The notes beneath the pieces are model-generated. The model saw nothing but the letters and a program-made list of their open reading frames with translations. It was not told where the DNA came from and did not search any database. Positions 1 through 8,839 of a stretch of DNA of 55,821 bases are shown here, piece by piece. Position 1 is the stretch's first letter. Each line of letters opens with the position of its first letter. Source of the DNA: Bacteroidaceae bacterium (lineage in GTDB: Bacteria > Bacteroidota > Bacteroidia > Bacteroidales > Bacteroidaceae); assembly GCA_024401215.1 (NCBI GenBank), contig JAKSLL010000017.1:1-55821 (forward strand), given 5' to 3'. Both the position numbers and the translations under genes were made by a program.

Positions 1-1
1 T

Positions 2-586
2 ACTCCAATGACTATGTCTGACTCTAACGGTTACATCTACGATCCAGACGGTATCACTCGCGAGAAGCTCGACTACATCATGGAGCTCAAGAATGTTTAC
101 CGTGGTCGTATCAAGGAATATGTTGACAAGTACCCAACTGCTAAGTATGTAGAAGGTGCTAAGCCTTGGTTCGAGAAGGGCTGTCAGGTAGCTCTCCCAT
201 GTGCTACTCAGAACGAGCTCAACGAGGAGGCTGCTAAGGCTCTCGTAGCTAACGGTGTAATCGCTGTTGCTGAGGGTGCTAACATGCCTACTACTCCAGA
301 GGCTATCAAGGTATTCCAGGATGCTAAGATCCTCTACTGCCCAGGTAAGGCTTCTAACGCTGGTGGTGTATCAGTTTCAGGTCTTGAGATGGCTCAGAAC
401 TCACAGCGTCTCTCTTGGACTTCTGAGGAAGTTGACGCTAAGCTCCTCTGGATCATGGAGAACATCCACGAGAACTGTGTTAAGTACGGTACAGAGGCTG
501 ATGGCTACGTTAACTACGTTAAGGGTGCTAACGTTGCAGGCTTCATGAAGGTTGCTAACGCTATGATGGCTCAGGGTGTAATCTGA
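2..586 (+). CDS. gdhA: NADP-type glutamate dehydrogenase, C-terminal part
   Basis: This is the last 195 or so codons of a hexameric glutamate dehydrogenase; the start lies before the window. The enzyme interconverts glutamate and 2-oxoglutarate plus ammonia in the cytosol. The visible part is the C-terminal nucleotide-binding domain: CATQNELNEEAAKAL, VAEGANMPTTPEA and the stretch PGKASNAGGVSVSGLEMAQN are typical of the family. Codon use is strongly biased to a few codons (GCT, AAG, AAC), as expected for a highly expressed gene. A strong terminator follows. The family assignment is secure; the cofactor is inferred from the close match to NADP-dependent bacterial forms. Confidence 0.95.
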   Translation, partial: TPMTMSDSNGYIYDPDGITREKLDYIMELKNVYRGRIKEYVDKYPTAKYVEGAKPWFEKGCQVALPCATQNELNEEAAKALVANGVIAVAEGANMPTTPEAIKVFQDAKILYCPGKASNAGGVSVSGLEMAQNSQRLSWTSEEVDAKLLWIMENIHENCVKYGTEADGYVNYVKGANVAGFMKVANAMMAQGVI

Positions 587-651
587 TTATAGACATTCTG
601 GTTAATATAGACCATCAAGATTTTCTTGAAGAATAAAAACTCAATAATATT

Positions 652-681
652 GGGGGTGCTGATTTCAGCATCCCCTTTTTT
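652..681 (+). terminator. Intrinsic terminator of gdhA
   Basis: GGGGTGCTGA and TCAGCATCCCC form a stem of about 10 pairs (one G-U pair) with a tiny loop, followed by six T. It lies about 65 bases after the gdhA stop. Confidence 0.9.
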
Positions 682-825
682 AGTAATACAGAAGTAGTGA
701 CATTTGAAGATTTTGTTTGTAATTCGAATCATGCTTATTTTCGTAATTGCTTGTTATCTGTCAAATTTTGATAGAAACCTTGCTTTTTTATAACTTTCAT
801 AATACAAAGACTCCATATTTTTTAT

Positions 826-833
826 TATCTTTG
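826..833 (+). promoter_or_regulatory. Candidate -7 box for the dockerin protein gene
   Basis: TATCTTTG fits the Bacteroidota -7 consensus TAnnTTTG and lies about 110 bases before the start codon of the gene at 946. I see no good TTTG at the expected -33 distance, so the call is tentative. Confidence 0.45.
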
Positions 834-945
834 TGAATTAAAAATTAGAATCTATAATAACAATCCTTCTCGTACAGAGAGCTTATGCTTTATGTGTTTG
901 TGATTTTCTCTTAATACGAAATAACTATCTAAATGCAATTAAAAT

Positions 946-3927
946 ATGAAGACGAACAAATTACGTTTATTATCTGTATTGACGTTAATCGGCGCGTTCG
1001 CATCTAATGCGGAGGCTCAAATTACTGCTGGTGATTATTTCATTCAGAATGTTGAGTCAGGTCGTTATCTTAATGGTGCTTACAATTGGGGTACAAAAGC
1101 TTCAACGACTGATCATGGTCAGAAGATGACCATAGCAGAATCAGGTACTGGCTACACAATTAATTCGCACTATTCTAATGGCGCTGGCAGGGATTATCTG
1201 GCTGCTGGTGACAATACTTTTGTTGACCAGGCGGCTGCAGCACACACTATTACATCATTAGGTGATGGTGTTTATACTATTAAAGATATTAATGGCAAGT
1301 ATCTTGTAGGTGAAGATGTTGATGGCATGCATTTGGCGAACTTCAAAGCATCAACTGTGACTGATGCTTCAAAGTGGAGGTTCTTGTCTATGGACGATGT
1401 GAGAACTCTTATGTCTTTTGCAACAGATTCTAACCCAGTAGATGCCACTTTCTTTATTGGCGATGCTCATCTCAGCCGTAACAATCAAGACAGAAGTGCT
1501 TGGGTTACTGATGGATTTGGCAATGGAGGTGCCAATTATGCTGGTTCATCTTTTTTTGCAACAGGTTTAAATGCTGAGAAATGGGGTGGCAATAGTCAGA
1601 CTTTTGACTCCTATCAGCAGATATCTGGTCTTCCTAACGGTAAGTATGTCCTGCATGTTCAGGGTTTCTATCGCTACAATAATACTACTGATAATACTAA
1701 CTCTATAGCTGAAACAGCTCACGCTAACGATACTGAGGTGATCAATTCCTATTTATATGCAAATGGTGAGGAAGTCCCTCTGTTGAGTATTGCGGATGAA
1801 TTTGCTGTCAGTCGTTATGGCAAGATGCCTTTCTCACAGACAGAAGCAGCAGAAGCTTTCTCAAGAGGTTTGTATAAGAATTCTGTAACAGTTATCGTAG
1901 AGGATGGCACTTTAAGGATTGGTGTGAAGAAGACAACTCACCTTGGTTGTGACTGGACAGTATGGGACAACTTCGAACTTTACTACTATGGCACAGGAGG
2001 TGACAATCTGGATGCTTACAAAACAAATCTTGCAAATGAGGTTTTGAAGGCAAAGAGTGTAAGTGGCGTGATGAACAAGAACGTAGCTTCTGCTTTGGCG
2101 AATGCCATAACAACTTATGAAGGAAAGACTTATACTTCTGTTGACCAGTATAAGACTGCCATCTCAAATGTTAAAACAGCAGTTGACAACGCTCGTGCTT
2201 CTATTGCCAGCTATCTTGAAGTGAAGAAGTATATTGACCTCAAGGCGACTCTTGATGCTGCAGGACAAGCTAAGTATAATTCACAAACTATTCTTGCCAA
2301 CCTATACACAACTTACAACAATAAGACTTTCACTGAATTGACAAAGAGTCAGTTGGCTGATGTTGAAACTGCTGCAAAGTTGGCTGTTAGTGCGCAAGGT
2401 CCAGGTGCAAACATGACATATCTTATCGCAAATTCAAGCTTCGAAGTTGGTGATGTCACAGGATGGACAGTAAACAAAGAAGGTGATACAGGTGCCAAAT
2501 CAGCATCAAATGCAACTTATGCCATGGAAGGTGCAGTAGGTAACTACCTCTTCAATACATGGAATGCTGGTGGTGTTGGATATGAAATCTCTCAGACGGT
2601 GAAGGGGCTTAATGCAGGTAGATATAAAGTGATTGCTATTATGGCTTCTGACCCAGACAAGAAACTTGTTATTTCTCTTAATGGCGTGAAGGCGTCTGTC
2701 AATGCAGACCCTGCGGGCAAGGGAAAAGGCGTAACAGTTTCTTGCGAGGCAATGGTATCAGACGGATCACTTCAGATCAGCGCAAAGACAGAAGACGGAA
2801 GCTGGTTTAAGGCTGACGAGTTCACTCTGAAGTTCATTGAAGAAGTAAATGAAGATTCATATCGGAATATGATTAAGCAGAAGCGCACAGAAGCAAGCAC
2901 ACTTGCTAAGTCAAAGATGTCTTCTGATGCCCTTGCAGGTCTTAACAATGCTATCAATACAACAAAGAACTATACTGCTATTGAAGATTTCGACAAGCTC
3001 GATGAATACTATATCTCATTGACAAATGCATGCGATGCTGCTGGTGTTTCTATTGAAAGTTATAAATCAGCAAAGTCATGCTTAGATAAGATTAATGACA
3101 TCTTCTCAAAGACAAATGTTTATACAGCAGACAGTTACACAACTTTCAATACTGAGAAAACAGCGTTTGAGAATGCATATAATGCAGGAACTCTCACACC
3201 TGCTGCTATAACAGATTATGCAAAAAGCGTATTCGGTACAGGAGCTAAAACCGAAAATACTATAGATGATGTGCTGCTCTCTGCTTGGGGCAAGAAAACT
3301 TCCGATTACTCATCAAACTTCTATGTCAACACATGGTCAACAGAGGCAGACAATAAGACAAACGGCTCTGGCATGACTACTCCTTTCTTCGAGAGTTGGG
3401 TTGCTAATGCTGAAAGTCTTGGAAAAGCTAGTATGATGGCAAGAATTAATGGCTTGACAGCAGGAGGTGATTACAAGGTTACTGCTCTCGTACGTGTTAG
3501 AATGAAAGATGGTGCAGAGGGCAACCCTCATGGCATTACAATGCGTATAAATTCAGGTGCTACAGTCGATGTTTGCGCAGGTTCAACATGTGATGATGGT
3601 CCTCAGTTCCGTTATGGCACATTTACTGCTTATGGAAAAGCAACATCGACAGGTTTGGTTGCAATTAATATGGTTATTGCTGCAGAAAATAATATCAACT
3701 GGCTGTCATTTAGAGATGTCAAGTGTGAAACTTACGACCCTTCTGCCGTTACTACTCCTGGAGATGTTAATAATGACGGTGTCGTGAATATCGCTGACGT
3801 TGCTGCTCTTGTGAAGGTTATTCTCAATAACACTACTAATGCAGCTGCTGATGTTAATGGTGACAACAGCGTAAACAAGGGTGACATTCAAACTCTTGTT
3901 GACAAGATTATCGGAAGATTGAAATAA
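946..3927 (+). CDS. Large secreted protein with C-terminal dockerin-type repeats
   Basis: A 993-residue protein with a signal peptide at residues 1-24 (hydrophobic core then NAEAQ). Residues about 25-350 are rich in Gly, Asn and aromatic residues and look like beta-rich lectin or carbohydrate-binding modules. Two long helical segments follow, with a further beta-rich module starting NSSFEVGDVTGW between them, resembling a CBM-like fold. Residues about 940-993 hold two dockerin type I calcium-binding repeats (GDVNNDGVVNIADV and ADVNGDNSVNKGDI). In Prevotella such repeats end many secreted proteins without a cellulosome. I see no catalytic domain. A role in adhesion to or binding of glycans at the cell surface is inferred, not shown. 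It stands alone between terminators. Confidence 0.8.
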   Translation: MKTNKLRLLSVLTLIGAFASNAEAQITAGDYFIQNVESGRYLNGAYNWGTKASTTDHGQKMTIAESGTGYTINSHYSNGAGRDYLAAGDNTFVDQAAAAHTITSLGDGVYTIKDINGKYLVGEDVDGMHLANFKASTVTDASKWRFLSMDDVRTLMSFATDSNPVDATFFIGDAHLSRNNQDRSAWVTDGFGNGGANYAGSSFFATGLNAEKWGGNSQTFDSYQQISGLPNGKYVLHVQGFYRYNNTTDNTNSIAETAHANDTEVINSYLYANGEEVPLLSIADEFAVSRYGKMPFSQTEAAEAFSRGLYKNSVTVIVEDGTLRIGVKKTTHLGCDWTVWDNFELYYYGTGGDNLDAYKTNLANEVLKAKSVSGVMNKNVASALANAITTYEGKTYTSVDQYKTAISNVKTAVDNARASIASYLEVKKYIDLKATLDAAGQAKYNSQTILANLYTTYNNKTFTELTKSQLADVETAAKLAVSAQGPGANMTYLIANSSFEVGDVTGWTVNKEGDTGAKSASNATYAMEGAVGNYLFNTWNAGGVGYEISQTVKGLNAGRYKVIAIMASDPDKKLVISLNGVKASVNADPAGKGKGVTVSCEAMVSDGSLQISAKTEDGSWFKADEFTLKFIEEVNEDSYRNMIKQKRTEASTLAKSKMSSDALAGLNNAINTTKNYTAIEDFDKLDEYYISLTNACDAAGVSIESYKSAKSCLDKINDIFSKTNVYTADSYTTFNTEKTAFENAYNAGTLTPAAITDYAKSVFGTGAKTENTIDDVLLSAWGKKTSDYSSNFYVNTWSTEADNKTNGSGMTTPFFESWVANAESLGKASMMARINGLTAGGDYKVTALVRVRMKDGAEGNPHGITMRINSGATVDVCAGSTCDDGPQFRYGTFTAYGKATSTGLVAINMVIAAENNINWLSFRDVKCETYDPSAVTTPGDVNNDGVVNIADVAALVKVILNNTTNAAADVNGDNSVNKGDIQTLVDKIIGRLK

Positions 3928-3930
3928 GAT

Positions 3931-3993
3931 ATACAAGTTTCGCAGGTACACTCTAACTTCTCAAAGTGAGCAAGTTGCAAGCTGCGAAAGTTG
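3931..3993. repeat. Interspersed structured repeat, short copy 1
   Basis: CAAGTTTCGCAG near the left end pairs with CTGCGAAAGTTG at the right end, with one mismatch; inside lies CACT...AGTG and the shared core GAGCAAGTTGCA. Related sequence occurs near 6372-6547, 14901-14943 and 23030-23220. Confidence 0.6.
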
Positions 3994-4105
3994 AATAGGA
4001 TATTAAAAGGTGAGGAGACGTGTTCACGAAAGTGAATGCGTCTCTTTTCTTCTAATCGCTATAGAGCTCCAACTTCAACAATCTTTGCCAAAGCCCCACA
4101 ATATT

Positions 4106-4411
4106 CTACCCTACTACAAGTGAAAAGTTCATACCTAAAGCTCGTGACAACATAATAAAAGTAGAAAGTTGCATGTCTGTCTGTCCTTTTTCTAAAGCTG
4201 TGATATAGGTTCTGCTTTTCCCCACAAGACTTGCAAGCTGGCTTTGGCTAATATGACGTTTCTTGCGTTCCTCACGTAGCAACTCGGCATAATACCAAGC
4301 TTGTGCCTTAGCATCAAATTCGGCACGTGACGCACTACCTTTCTCGCCATATTTCTCGTCGAGCGTGCTGTTTACTGACTGAAGTTTACTTAGTTTCTCT
4401 GCATTTATCAT
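4106..4411 (-). CDS. higA: HigA-like antitoxin (XRE helix-turn-helix)
   Basis: A 101-residue DNA-binding protein. Residues about 47-95 form a Cro/CI-type helix-turn-helix (REERKKRHISQSQLASLVGK then SRTYITALEKGQTD). The acidic and polar N-terminal part is a likely toxin-binding region. It starts two bases after the stop of the toxin gene, and toxin-first order is typical of HigBA-like systems. It should neutralise the toxin and repress the shared promoter. The exact toxin-antitoxin subtype cannot be fixed by eye. Confidence 0.85.
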   Translation of the reverse strand: MINAEKLSKLQSVNSTLDEKYGEKGSASRAEFDAKAQAWYYAELLREERKKRHISQSQLASLVGKSRTYITALEKGQTDMQLSTFIMLSRALGMNFSLVVG

Positions 4412-4413
4412 AA

Positions 4414-4758
4414 TTAATCCTCCAATGATTTAACTATTGTTCTTGCTTTTTCAATTTCTACCTTATATTGTCTCGTGTCTTTCTTCACAAATCCATTCAG
4501 AAGTATAGCTTGTTTACATTCTATGAAACTTTCTGCATCCAATGTCAACAAAATAGAACGATACTCATTATTGCCTAACGACACGCGCATTTCGTAAAAC
4601 TCTGTATTCTCAAGAATCTTAACAAACTTCGAGTTGACAACCTTCTGGGTGATCATGATATCTAACACATAATCTATTTTCTCCTTTACCTTTTCTGGTT
4701 GGGAATCATAGAACTCTTGGAATTGAGGAGATTTTAATATAACTCGAATCTCATTCAT
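4414..4758 (-). CDS. higB: HigB/RelE-like toxin (Gp49 family)
   Basis: A 114-residue protein resembling the phage Gp49-like/HigB branch of the RelE superfamily, which cuts mRNA on the ribosome. Visible support: the N-terminal beta strand and long helix (SPQFQEFYDSQPEKVKEKID), then the YEMRVSLGNNEYRSILLT strand pair with conserved Arg residues, and the closing NGFVKKDTRQYKVEIEKA segment typical of the family. It is the first gene of the two-gene operon and has a good promoter directly upstream. Confidence 0.85.
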   Translation of the reverse strand: MNEIRVILKSPQFQEFYDSQPEKVKEKIDYVLDIMITQKVVNSKFVKILENTEFYEMRVSLGNNEYRSILLTLDAESFIECKQAILLNGFVKKDTRQYKVEIEKARTIVKSLED

Positions 4759-4781
4759 TATTTTATAATTGATAATTGCAA

Positions 4782-4812
4782 CAAAGGTAAGAAATTTATG
4801 ACATTCTTACAA
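4782..4812 (-). promoter_or_regulatory. Promoter of the higBA-like operon
   Basis: On the minus strand, TACCTTTG (4782-4789) is a -7 box and TTG (4810-4812) a -33 element with a 20-base spacer, matching the Bacteroidota housekeeping promoter. It leaves a leader of about 20 bases. Confidence 0.65.
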
Positions 4813-4942
4813 TTGTTTTTTAAGATTATTTGTTGTCTGGTTAATTTCCGTCTGATCAAAAGCGTAAAAATAACAAATGATTCGGATATCAATCTATTTT
4901 CAACAATCTTTGCAAAGATTACAAAAAAGAAACGAAAGTAGG

Positions 4943-4985
4943 CACTTTAATACTGATTGTTTTGCAATTCTCCTGTATTAAAGTG
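4943..4985. repeat. Perfect 11-bp inverted repeat
   Basis: CACTTTAATAC (4943-4953) and GTATTAAAGTG (4975-4985) are exact inverted copies with a 21-base spacer and no T tract after them. The element lies in a gene-free stretch (4759-5057); I see nothing else in that stretch beyond the higBA promoter. Confidence 0.5.
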
Positions 4986-5057
4986 TCCACACATACAAAT
5001 TTGGAGGTCAAATAGAATCCAGAGTCTTTATGTTAGTTTTCAAAAGATTCATACTAC

Positions 5058-5200
5058 TCACGGGTTATGGATGTCTCTATGGCGACGGATCAGGACTTCA
5101 TCGCAGGTGAGGTCGTAGAGGTGATAGACGATGTGGTCGATATAGCAAGCAGATAGGAGGACTTCCCTGCAATCCAGCAACTGGGCTAAAAACGCATTAT
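5058..5200 (-). pseudogene. Remnant of a type IIG restriction-modification enzyme C-terminus (fragment 1)
   Basis: Reading the minus strand in one frame gives about 47 residues ending at a TGA at 5058-5060, including AQLLDCREV and IDHIVYHLYDLTCDEVLI. The pattern ID..VY.LYDLT..E is the usual C-terminal end of Eco57I-type enzymes and related adenine methyltransferases. The frame is closed by a stop just upstream and no start or catalytic motif is present, so it is a decayed fragment. It overlaps the hairpin at 5183-5217. Confidence 0.55.
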
Positions 5201-5217
5201 TTTATCGTTTTTAGCCC
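5183..5217. repeat. Perfect 12-bp inverted repeat hairpin
   Basis: GGGCTAAAAACG (5183-5194) and CGTTTTTAGCCC (5206-5217) are exact inverted copies around an 11-base loop. It could be a terminator-like hairpin or the junction at which the pseudogene was broken. Confidence 0.6.
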
Positions 5218-5307
5218 GGTTGTGGCTGTTGGTTGTTACCTTTTGGAGATAGGCACAGGGGAGATTCATAGTGGGCATCATGCTAAGTCCAATGGATGAA
5301 CGTCACT

Positions 5308-5425
5308 TTATTTTGTTCCTTCCACTATCGCTATTTCATCTTCCGTCAAGCCGTAGAGGTCATAGGTGAAGCTGTTGATTTTGACTTCATTTGAAGCTGG
5401 CGGATAGAAGAACTGTCCCTACTAT
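5308..5425 (-). pseudogene. Remnant of a type IIG restriction-modification enzyme C-terminus (fragment 2)
   Basis: The minus strand encodes about 36 residues from GQFFYPPASNEV to the end YDLYGLTEDEIAIVEGTK, followed by TAA at 5308-5310. YDLYGLT.EEI.IVEG is the classic C-terminal signature of Eco57I-like enzymes. Two stop codons lie in frame directly upstream, so only the tail survives. It is a second, different tail beside fragment 1. Confidence 0.55.
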
Positions 5426-5428
5426 CCT

Positions 5429-5824
5429 TTATTGATGAACATGAGTATACAAATCATCTCCCCTTAAATCTTCCGCTGCCATCATGATACCAGAGTCCTC
5501 TGGAATCTCATATTTCTTGACAACATGGAGGGCTGGCTTTGCGTGACTTTTATAGTTGCTCACCTGTTCAAGAACCTTTTGGAACACCTCGTGATCCCAC
5601 TGAGGAGGATACCCTTCTTTATAAATAAGGTATGTTAATTGTGTTGCGAGCTTACTCTTCAGATTATTGTTGTTTATAAAGTTGGCATATACCGCCACAT
5701 CATCAACAAGAAGCTTTATGCAACGTTCATCAGCGTACAGATTGAATAATTGTGAATGATGCTGTTGTGGAAAAATGGGATAAAGTTTGTCTCTTACACA
5801 AAAATGTGATAATTTTACACTCAA
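5429..5824 (-). pseudogene. Possible HsdR-like C-terminal remnant
   Basis: An open frame of 131 codons whose only early start is a TTG and which has no ATG near its beginning, as expected for a fragment. The segment YKEGYPPQWDHEVFQKVLEQ resembles the helical C-terminal region of type I restriction subunit HsdR, where GYPPDKQ and VLEQA are common. No helicase or nuclease motif is present. Its place next to two type IIG tails supports a decayed restriction locus. It could instead be an unrelated small hypothetical gene. Confidence 0.35.
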
Positions 5825-6010
5825 AATGAAGATTTAAATTGTTTGATATGGAAATAATCGCCTTTACGCCTTGACGAGACAGGTATCCCTCGTTGAGGTC
5901 GTTGAGGGGGGTGGAGATAAAAGAAGCGGAAGGGTTTTAATCAGCAATGTTCATGCAGAAATTGATAATGAGGATTGATAAGTAGGTAATCGACTTTAAA
6001 TGATAAAGAA

Positions 6011-6385
6011 ATGAAAGAGGTTATAATGATATTTGTTGGTGGCGGTATAGGTAGCGTGCTTCGTTATTTATGCTCAATGCTGATTAGCAGCCACAACACC
6101 ACGGCATTCCCATGGGCAACATTCTGTGTGAATGTGGTGGGTTGTCTTCTTATTGGTTTGTTTGGCAGTTTGGCTGCAAAGACAGGTATGAGTGAACACG
6201 TCAAGCTTATGCTTACCGTGGGGGTATGCGGCGGCTTCACCACTTTCTCCACTTTTTCAAACGAGAGTTTGTCGTTGCTCCGCAATGGCAATACGCTGTT
6301 ATTCTGTTTGTATGTGGTGCTCAGTCTTGTATTTGGCATTCTTGCTGTGCTGCTGGGCAATTACTGCATAAGTCATACAAACTAA
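6011..6385 (+). CDS. crcB: CrcB/Fluc fluoride channel
   Basis: A 124-residue protein with four membrane helices, the usual length of the family. It exports fluoride through a dual-topology dimer in the inner membrane. Family motifs are clear: GGGIGSVLRY at residues 10-19, TFCVNVVGCLLIGLFGS with its key Asn around residue 40, and GVCGGFTTFSTFSNE around residues 72-86. I looked for a fluoride riboswitch in the short upstream region and saw none. Its last codons run into the interspersed repeat that separates it from the converging GH35 gene. Confidence 0.95.
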   Translation: MKEVIMIFVGGGIGSVLRYLCSMLISSHNTTAFPWATFCVNVVGCLLIGLFGSLAAKTGMSEHVKLMLTVGVCGGFTTFSTFSNESLSLLRNGNTLLFCLYVVLSLVFGILAVLLGNYCISHTN

Positions 6386-6547
6386 CATTTGTTGTGGAGT
6401 TAAAGGGAAGTTAAAGATGAGTTAAAGAGGAGTTAAAGGGACGAATGTCTGTATATGGTGTCGTCACTTTTACTCCGAGTGAAGGGAAAACTCCTCTTTA
6501 ACTCCGCTTTTACTACCCAATGCGAGCAAGTTGCAAATTTGCTTCAC
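6372..6547. repeat. Interspersed structured repeat, long copy 1
   Basis: The element fills the space between two converging genes. It has four spaced GTTAAAG units on the left, a middle GACGAATGTC, then complementary CTCCTCTTTAACTCC units and the shared tail GAGCAAGTTGCA. The arms can fold into one long hairpin. The copy at 23030-23220 has the same layout. It could serve as a transcription terminator for both neighbours. Confidence 0.65.
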
Positions 6548-8620
6548 TTAATAATTGTCCTTTCTTTGTATCACCTTTATGCTGTCGAGCGAGAGGAGTT
6601 GATTGCCTGCGGCATTGTCGAGAATTGCCTTCTGCTCTTGTTGGAGGTAGATAGGGTAGGACTTGCCTAATGGAAGGATTTTAAGTTCTACCTTCTTGCC
6701 TATGAGGTCGCTGACGCGCACAAGCATTGGCTTGCCATTCCAGAAATTGTCTTCTATGAGCTTGCCGTCAGCATAGATGCGTGCCACGTCGCCTTTGTAG
6801 GAAATCTGCAGATAGAGGTCGAGATTAGCGTTGAGTTCGTCGATGTTTGTGATGCTCCAAGTGGAGGCGTTGTTGAAATCACTCTCTACAGGCATTGCTG
6901 CTACTTTCTGAGAGCCCATAGATACGGAGCGAAGTCCTGATGTCTCGCTGGTAAGTACGGAAGTCACAGGAGTTTGCAATGTCTCCCATACCTCTTCAAC
7001 GATGCGGTTGCCGTCTTTGAAGAGGATGCCGTTGCTTTCTGCATAATGCATCTTGCCATCTATCTTGAATGCCCGTCTTGCTTTGTTGTCAGAGAGCAGG
7101 ATGATACCCTTTCCTGCAATTGTCATTTCCTTGTCGGGTTTGATGCTGTGAGTTTTTCCATTGATGGCTATCTTGTAGCTCTTTGCACCCTTCACCGGGA
7201 TGAGATACAGTTTTCCGTCTGCTTTGGCGAAAGGCTGTACAGTTGTTGAACTGATAGTCATCCCTTCCCACTTCATTCCATCAGGACATACAGAGGCAGA
7301 GCCGTTCTCATTGAGGAGTCTTACATAGTCATTTCTGAACACAAAGCATCCTCTGCGTGCGTAGTGTTCGGAGAGGGAATCGACAGGCATCAAACTGAGT
7401 TCTTCCTCCCAGTCGGCAAGAAATTGGTGGAACCAGCGTGTCTGGTGGAATGCTTCGCTGTTTGGCTGTCCCATCTCGCCCAGAGGGCTTTGGAAGTCGT
7501 ATGTCATGTAAGGCATGTCGTTGTAGTTGGTGACAGATGTTGCCTGTGTTTCTGCCATCGTGTGCGCAGGGTTGTATGGGTTTGTTCCTCCGTGATACAT
7601 GTAATATCCTGGGAGATTGCTGCCGCTTCCAACTTTGCATACAGCGAGAGGGAAAGCCTCATTGCCAGAAATGTTTATTCTTCGGTGGTAGGATGGCATC
7701 ATGCCGCCTCCGAGCTCGCAGGTCAGGTATGGATACTGCAGATCTTTCGCCTCCATTGTTGTGTCTTGGTTTTTGCCAAGTGCTTCTGTGGCGATGACCG
7801 ATGAGAGGCGTGTGTCTTTCATGATGAAAGCTTTCTTGTAATCTCCTGGCATATCATCGAGAGTGCGATCCCAGAATCCGTCAGCATAATCGCCATAGAG
7901 TGGCAGCATCTTGCCGAACTCTTCTGTGCCATTCAGCTTTGGCCATCCAGTACGGGTGTAGAAAGGAGTGTCGAATCCTGCCTCCACAGCTATGTCCTTG
8001 AGAGTCATGTAGTAGTTCCAAGGACCTCGGCATTCGTTCTCTATCTGCACGCCAACGATAGGGCCTCCTTGCTTCCAGAGCAAACCGTTGACCTGCGCAT
8101 AGATGTTGTTGTAGAGAATCTTCGTCTCTTCTATGAATCCAGGCGCCATAGAGCGGAGCTTGTACTGCTTGCTGTCTTTTGCTGCCTTGTTGGTAAGCCA
8201 TTCGGGGAATCCTCCCTGGTACACTTCACCGTGACAGAAAGGGCCGATACGCAGCACAACGGGCATGTTCTCTTCCTTGCATGTCTCTATGAACTTGCGC
8301 AGATTCCTGTTGCCCGACCAGTTCCATACACCTTCTTCTTCCTCATGGTGAATCCAGAACACATAGGTGGACAGGATAGTTATGCCTCCTGCTCTCATTT
8401 TTTGGATTTCTCGTCTCCATTCTTTCTCAGGCACACGGGCGTAGTGTATCTCTCCCATCACAGGAAGTTTGTGTGTGCCGTCGATGATAAAGCCATTTCT
8501 GTCAACTTCAAACTTCACTCCCTCAGGATTTGTGTTAGTTCCGAATGTGAAAGTTTGCGCATTGGCTGTTGTCATTGACATGGCAGAGAGCAGCAATCCT
8601 GCTATAAATGTTTTTTTCAT
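6548..8620 (-). CDS. Secreted GH35 beta-galactosidase-like glycosidase
   Basis: A 690-residue protein with a signal peptide (residues 1-21, ending NAQ). The TIM-barrel domain of glycoside hydrolase family 35 starts at about residue 45: GEIHYARVPEKEWRREI, then TYVFWIHHEEEEGVW and RIGPFCHGEVYQGGFPEWL. The acid/base Glu lies in VGVQIENE and the nucleophile Glu in LTCELGGGM, as in known GH35 enzymes. A beta-sandwich C-terminus with ligand-binding character follows. GH35 enzymes remove beta-galactose from plant or host glycans; the true substrate is not readable. A TATATTTG -7 box (8701-8708) lies about 80 bases upstream. Confidence 0.9.
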   Translation of the reverse strand: MKKTFIAGLLLSAMSMTTANAQTFTFGTNTNPEGVKFEVDRNGFIIDGTHKLPVMGEIHYARVPEKEWRREIQKMRAGGITILSTYVFWIHHEEEEGVWNWSGNRNLRKFIETCKEENMPVVLRIGPFCHGEVYQGGFPEWLTNKAAKDSKQYKLRSMAPGFIEETKILYNNIYAQVNGLLWKQGGPIVGVQIENECRGPWNYYMTLKDIAVEAGFDTPFYTRTGWPKLNGTEEFGKMLPLYGDYADGFWDRTLDDMPGDYKKAFIMKDTRLSSVIATEALGKNQDTTMEAKDLQYPYLTCELGGGMMPSYHRRINISGNEAFPLAVCKVGSGSNLPGYYMYHGGTNPYNPAHTMAETQATSVTNYNDMPYMTYDFQSPLGEMGQPNSEAFHQTRWFHQFLADWEEELSLMPVDSLSEHYARRGCFVFRNDYVRLLNENGSASVCPDGMKWEGMTISSTTVQPFAKADGKLYLIPVKGAKSYKIAINGKTHSIKPDKEMTIAGKGIILLSDNKARRAFKIDGKMHYAESNGILFKDGNRIVEEVWETLQTPVTSVLTSETSGLRSVSMGSQKVAAMPVESDFNNASTWSITNIDELNANLDLYLQISYKGDVARIYADGKLIEDNFWNGKPMLVRVSDLIGKKVELKILPLGKSYPIYLQQEQKAILDNAAGNQLLSLDSIKVIQRKDNY

Positions 8621-8723
8621 AAGAAGCTGTTTGGGTTAATATGGATTGTTTCAGATGCTTCGCAAAACGCTGGCATCTGCTTGAATTATGTAATTCGATA
8701 CAAATATACACACTTTAAAAATA

Positions 8724-8761
8724 AAAAAGTCCATCTTCTGCAAAAAGAAAGATGGACTTTT
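8724..8761 (-). terminator. Intrinsic terminator of trpB2
   Basis: On the minus strand, AAAAGTCCATCTT pairs with AAGATGGACTTTT and is followed by a T-rich run. It lies about 80 bases after the trpB2 stop. Its stem reappears in the hairpin at 16405-16433. Confidence 0.85.
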
Positions 8762-8839
8762 CTATTATGTAGGTGTTCATGAATAATTATGAACATCAAT
8801 CGATGCGGAGTTCCCTCCTTATTGTCTCGTCATTACTTA

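Noticed and set aside
5870-6010. Possible fluoride riboswitch before crcB
   Set aside because: I could not find the conserved GGCGAUGGUGUUCGCC-like start or the pseudoknot partners.
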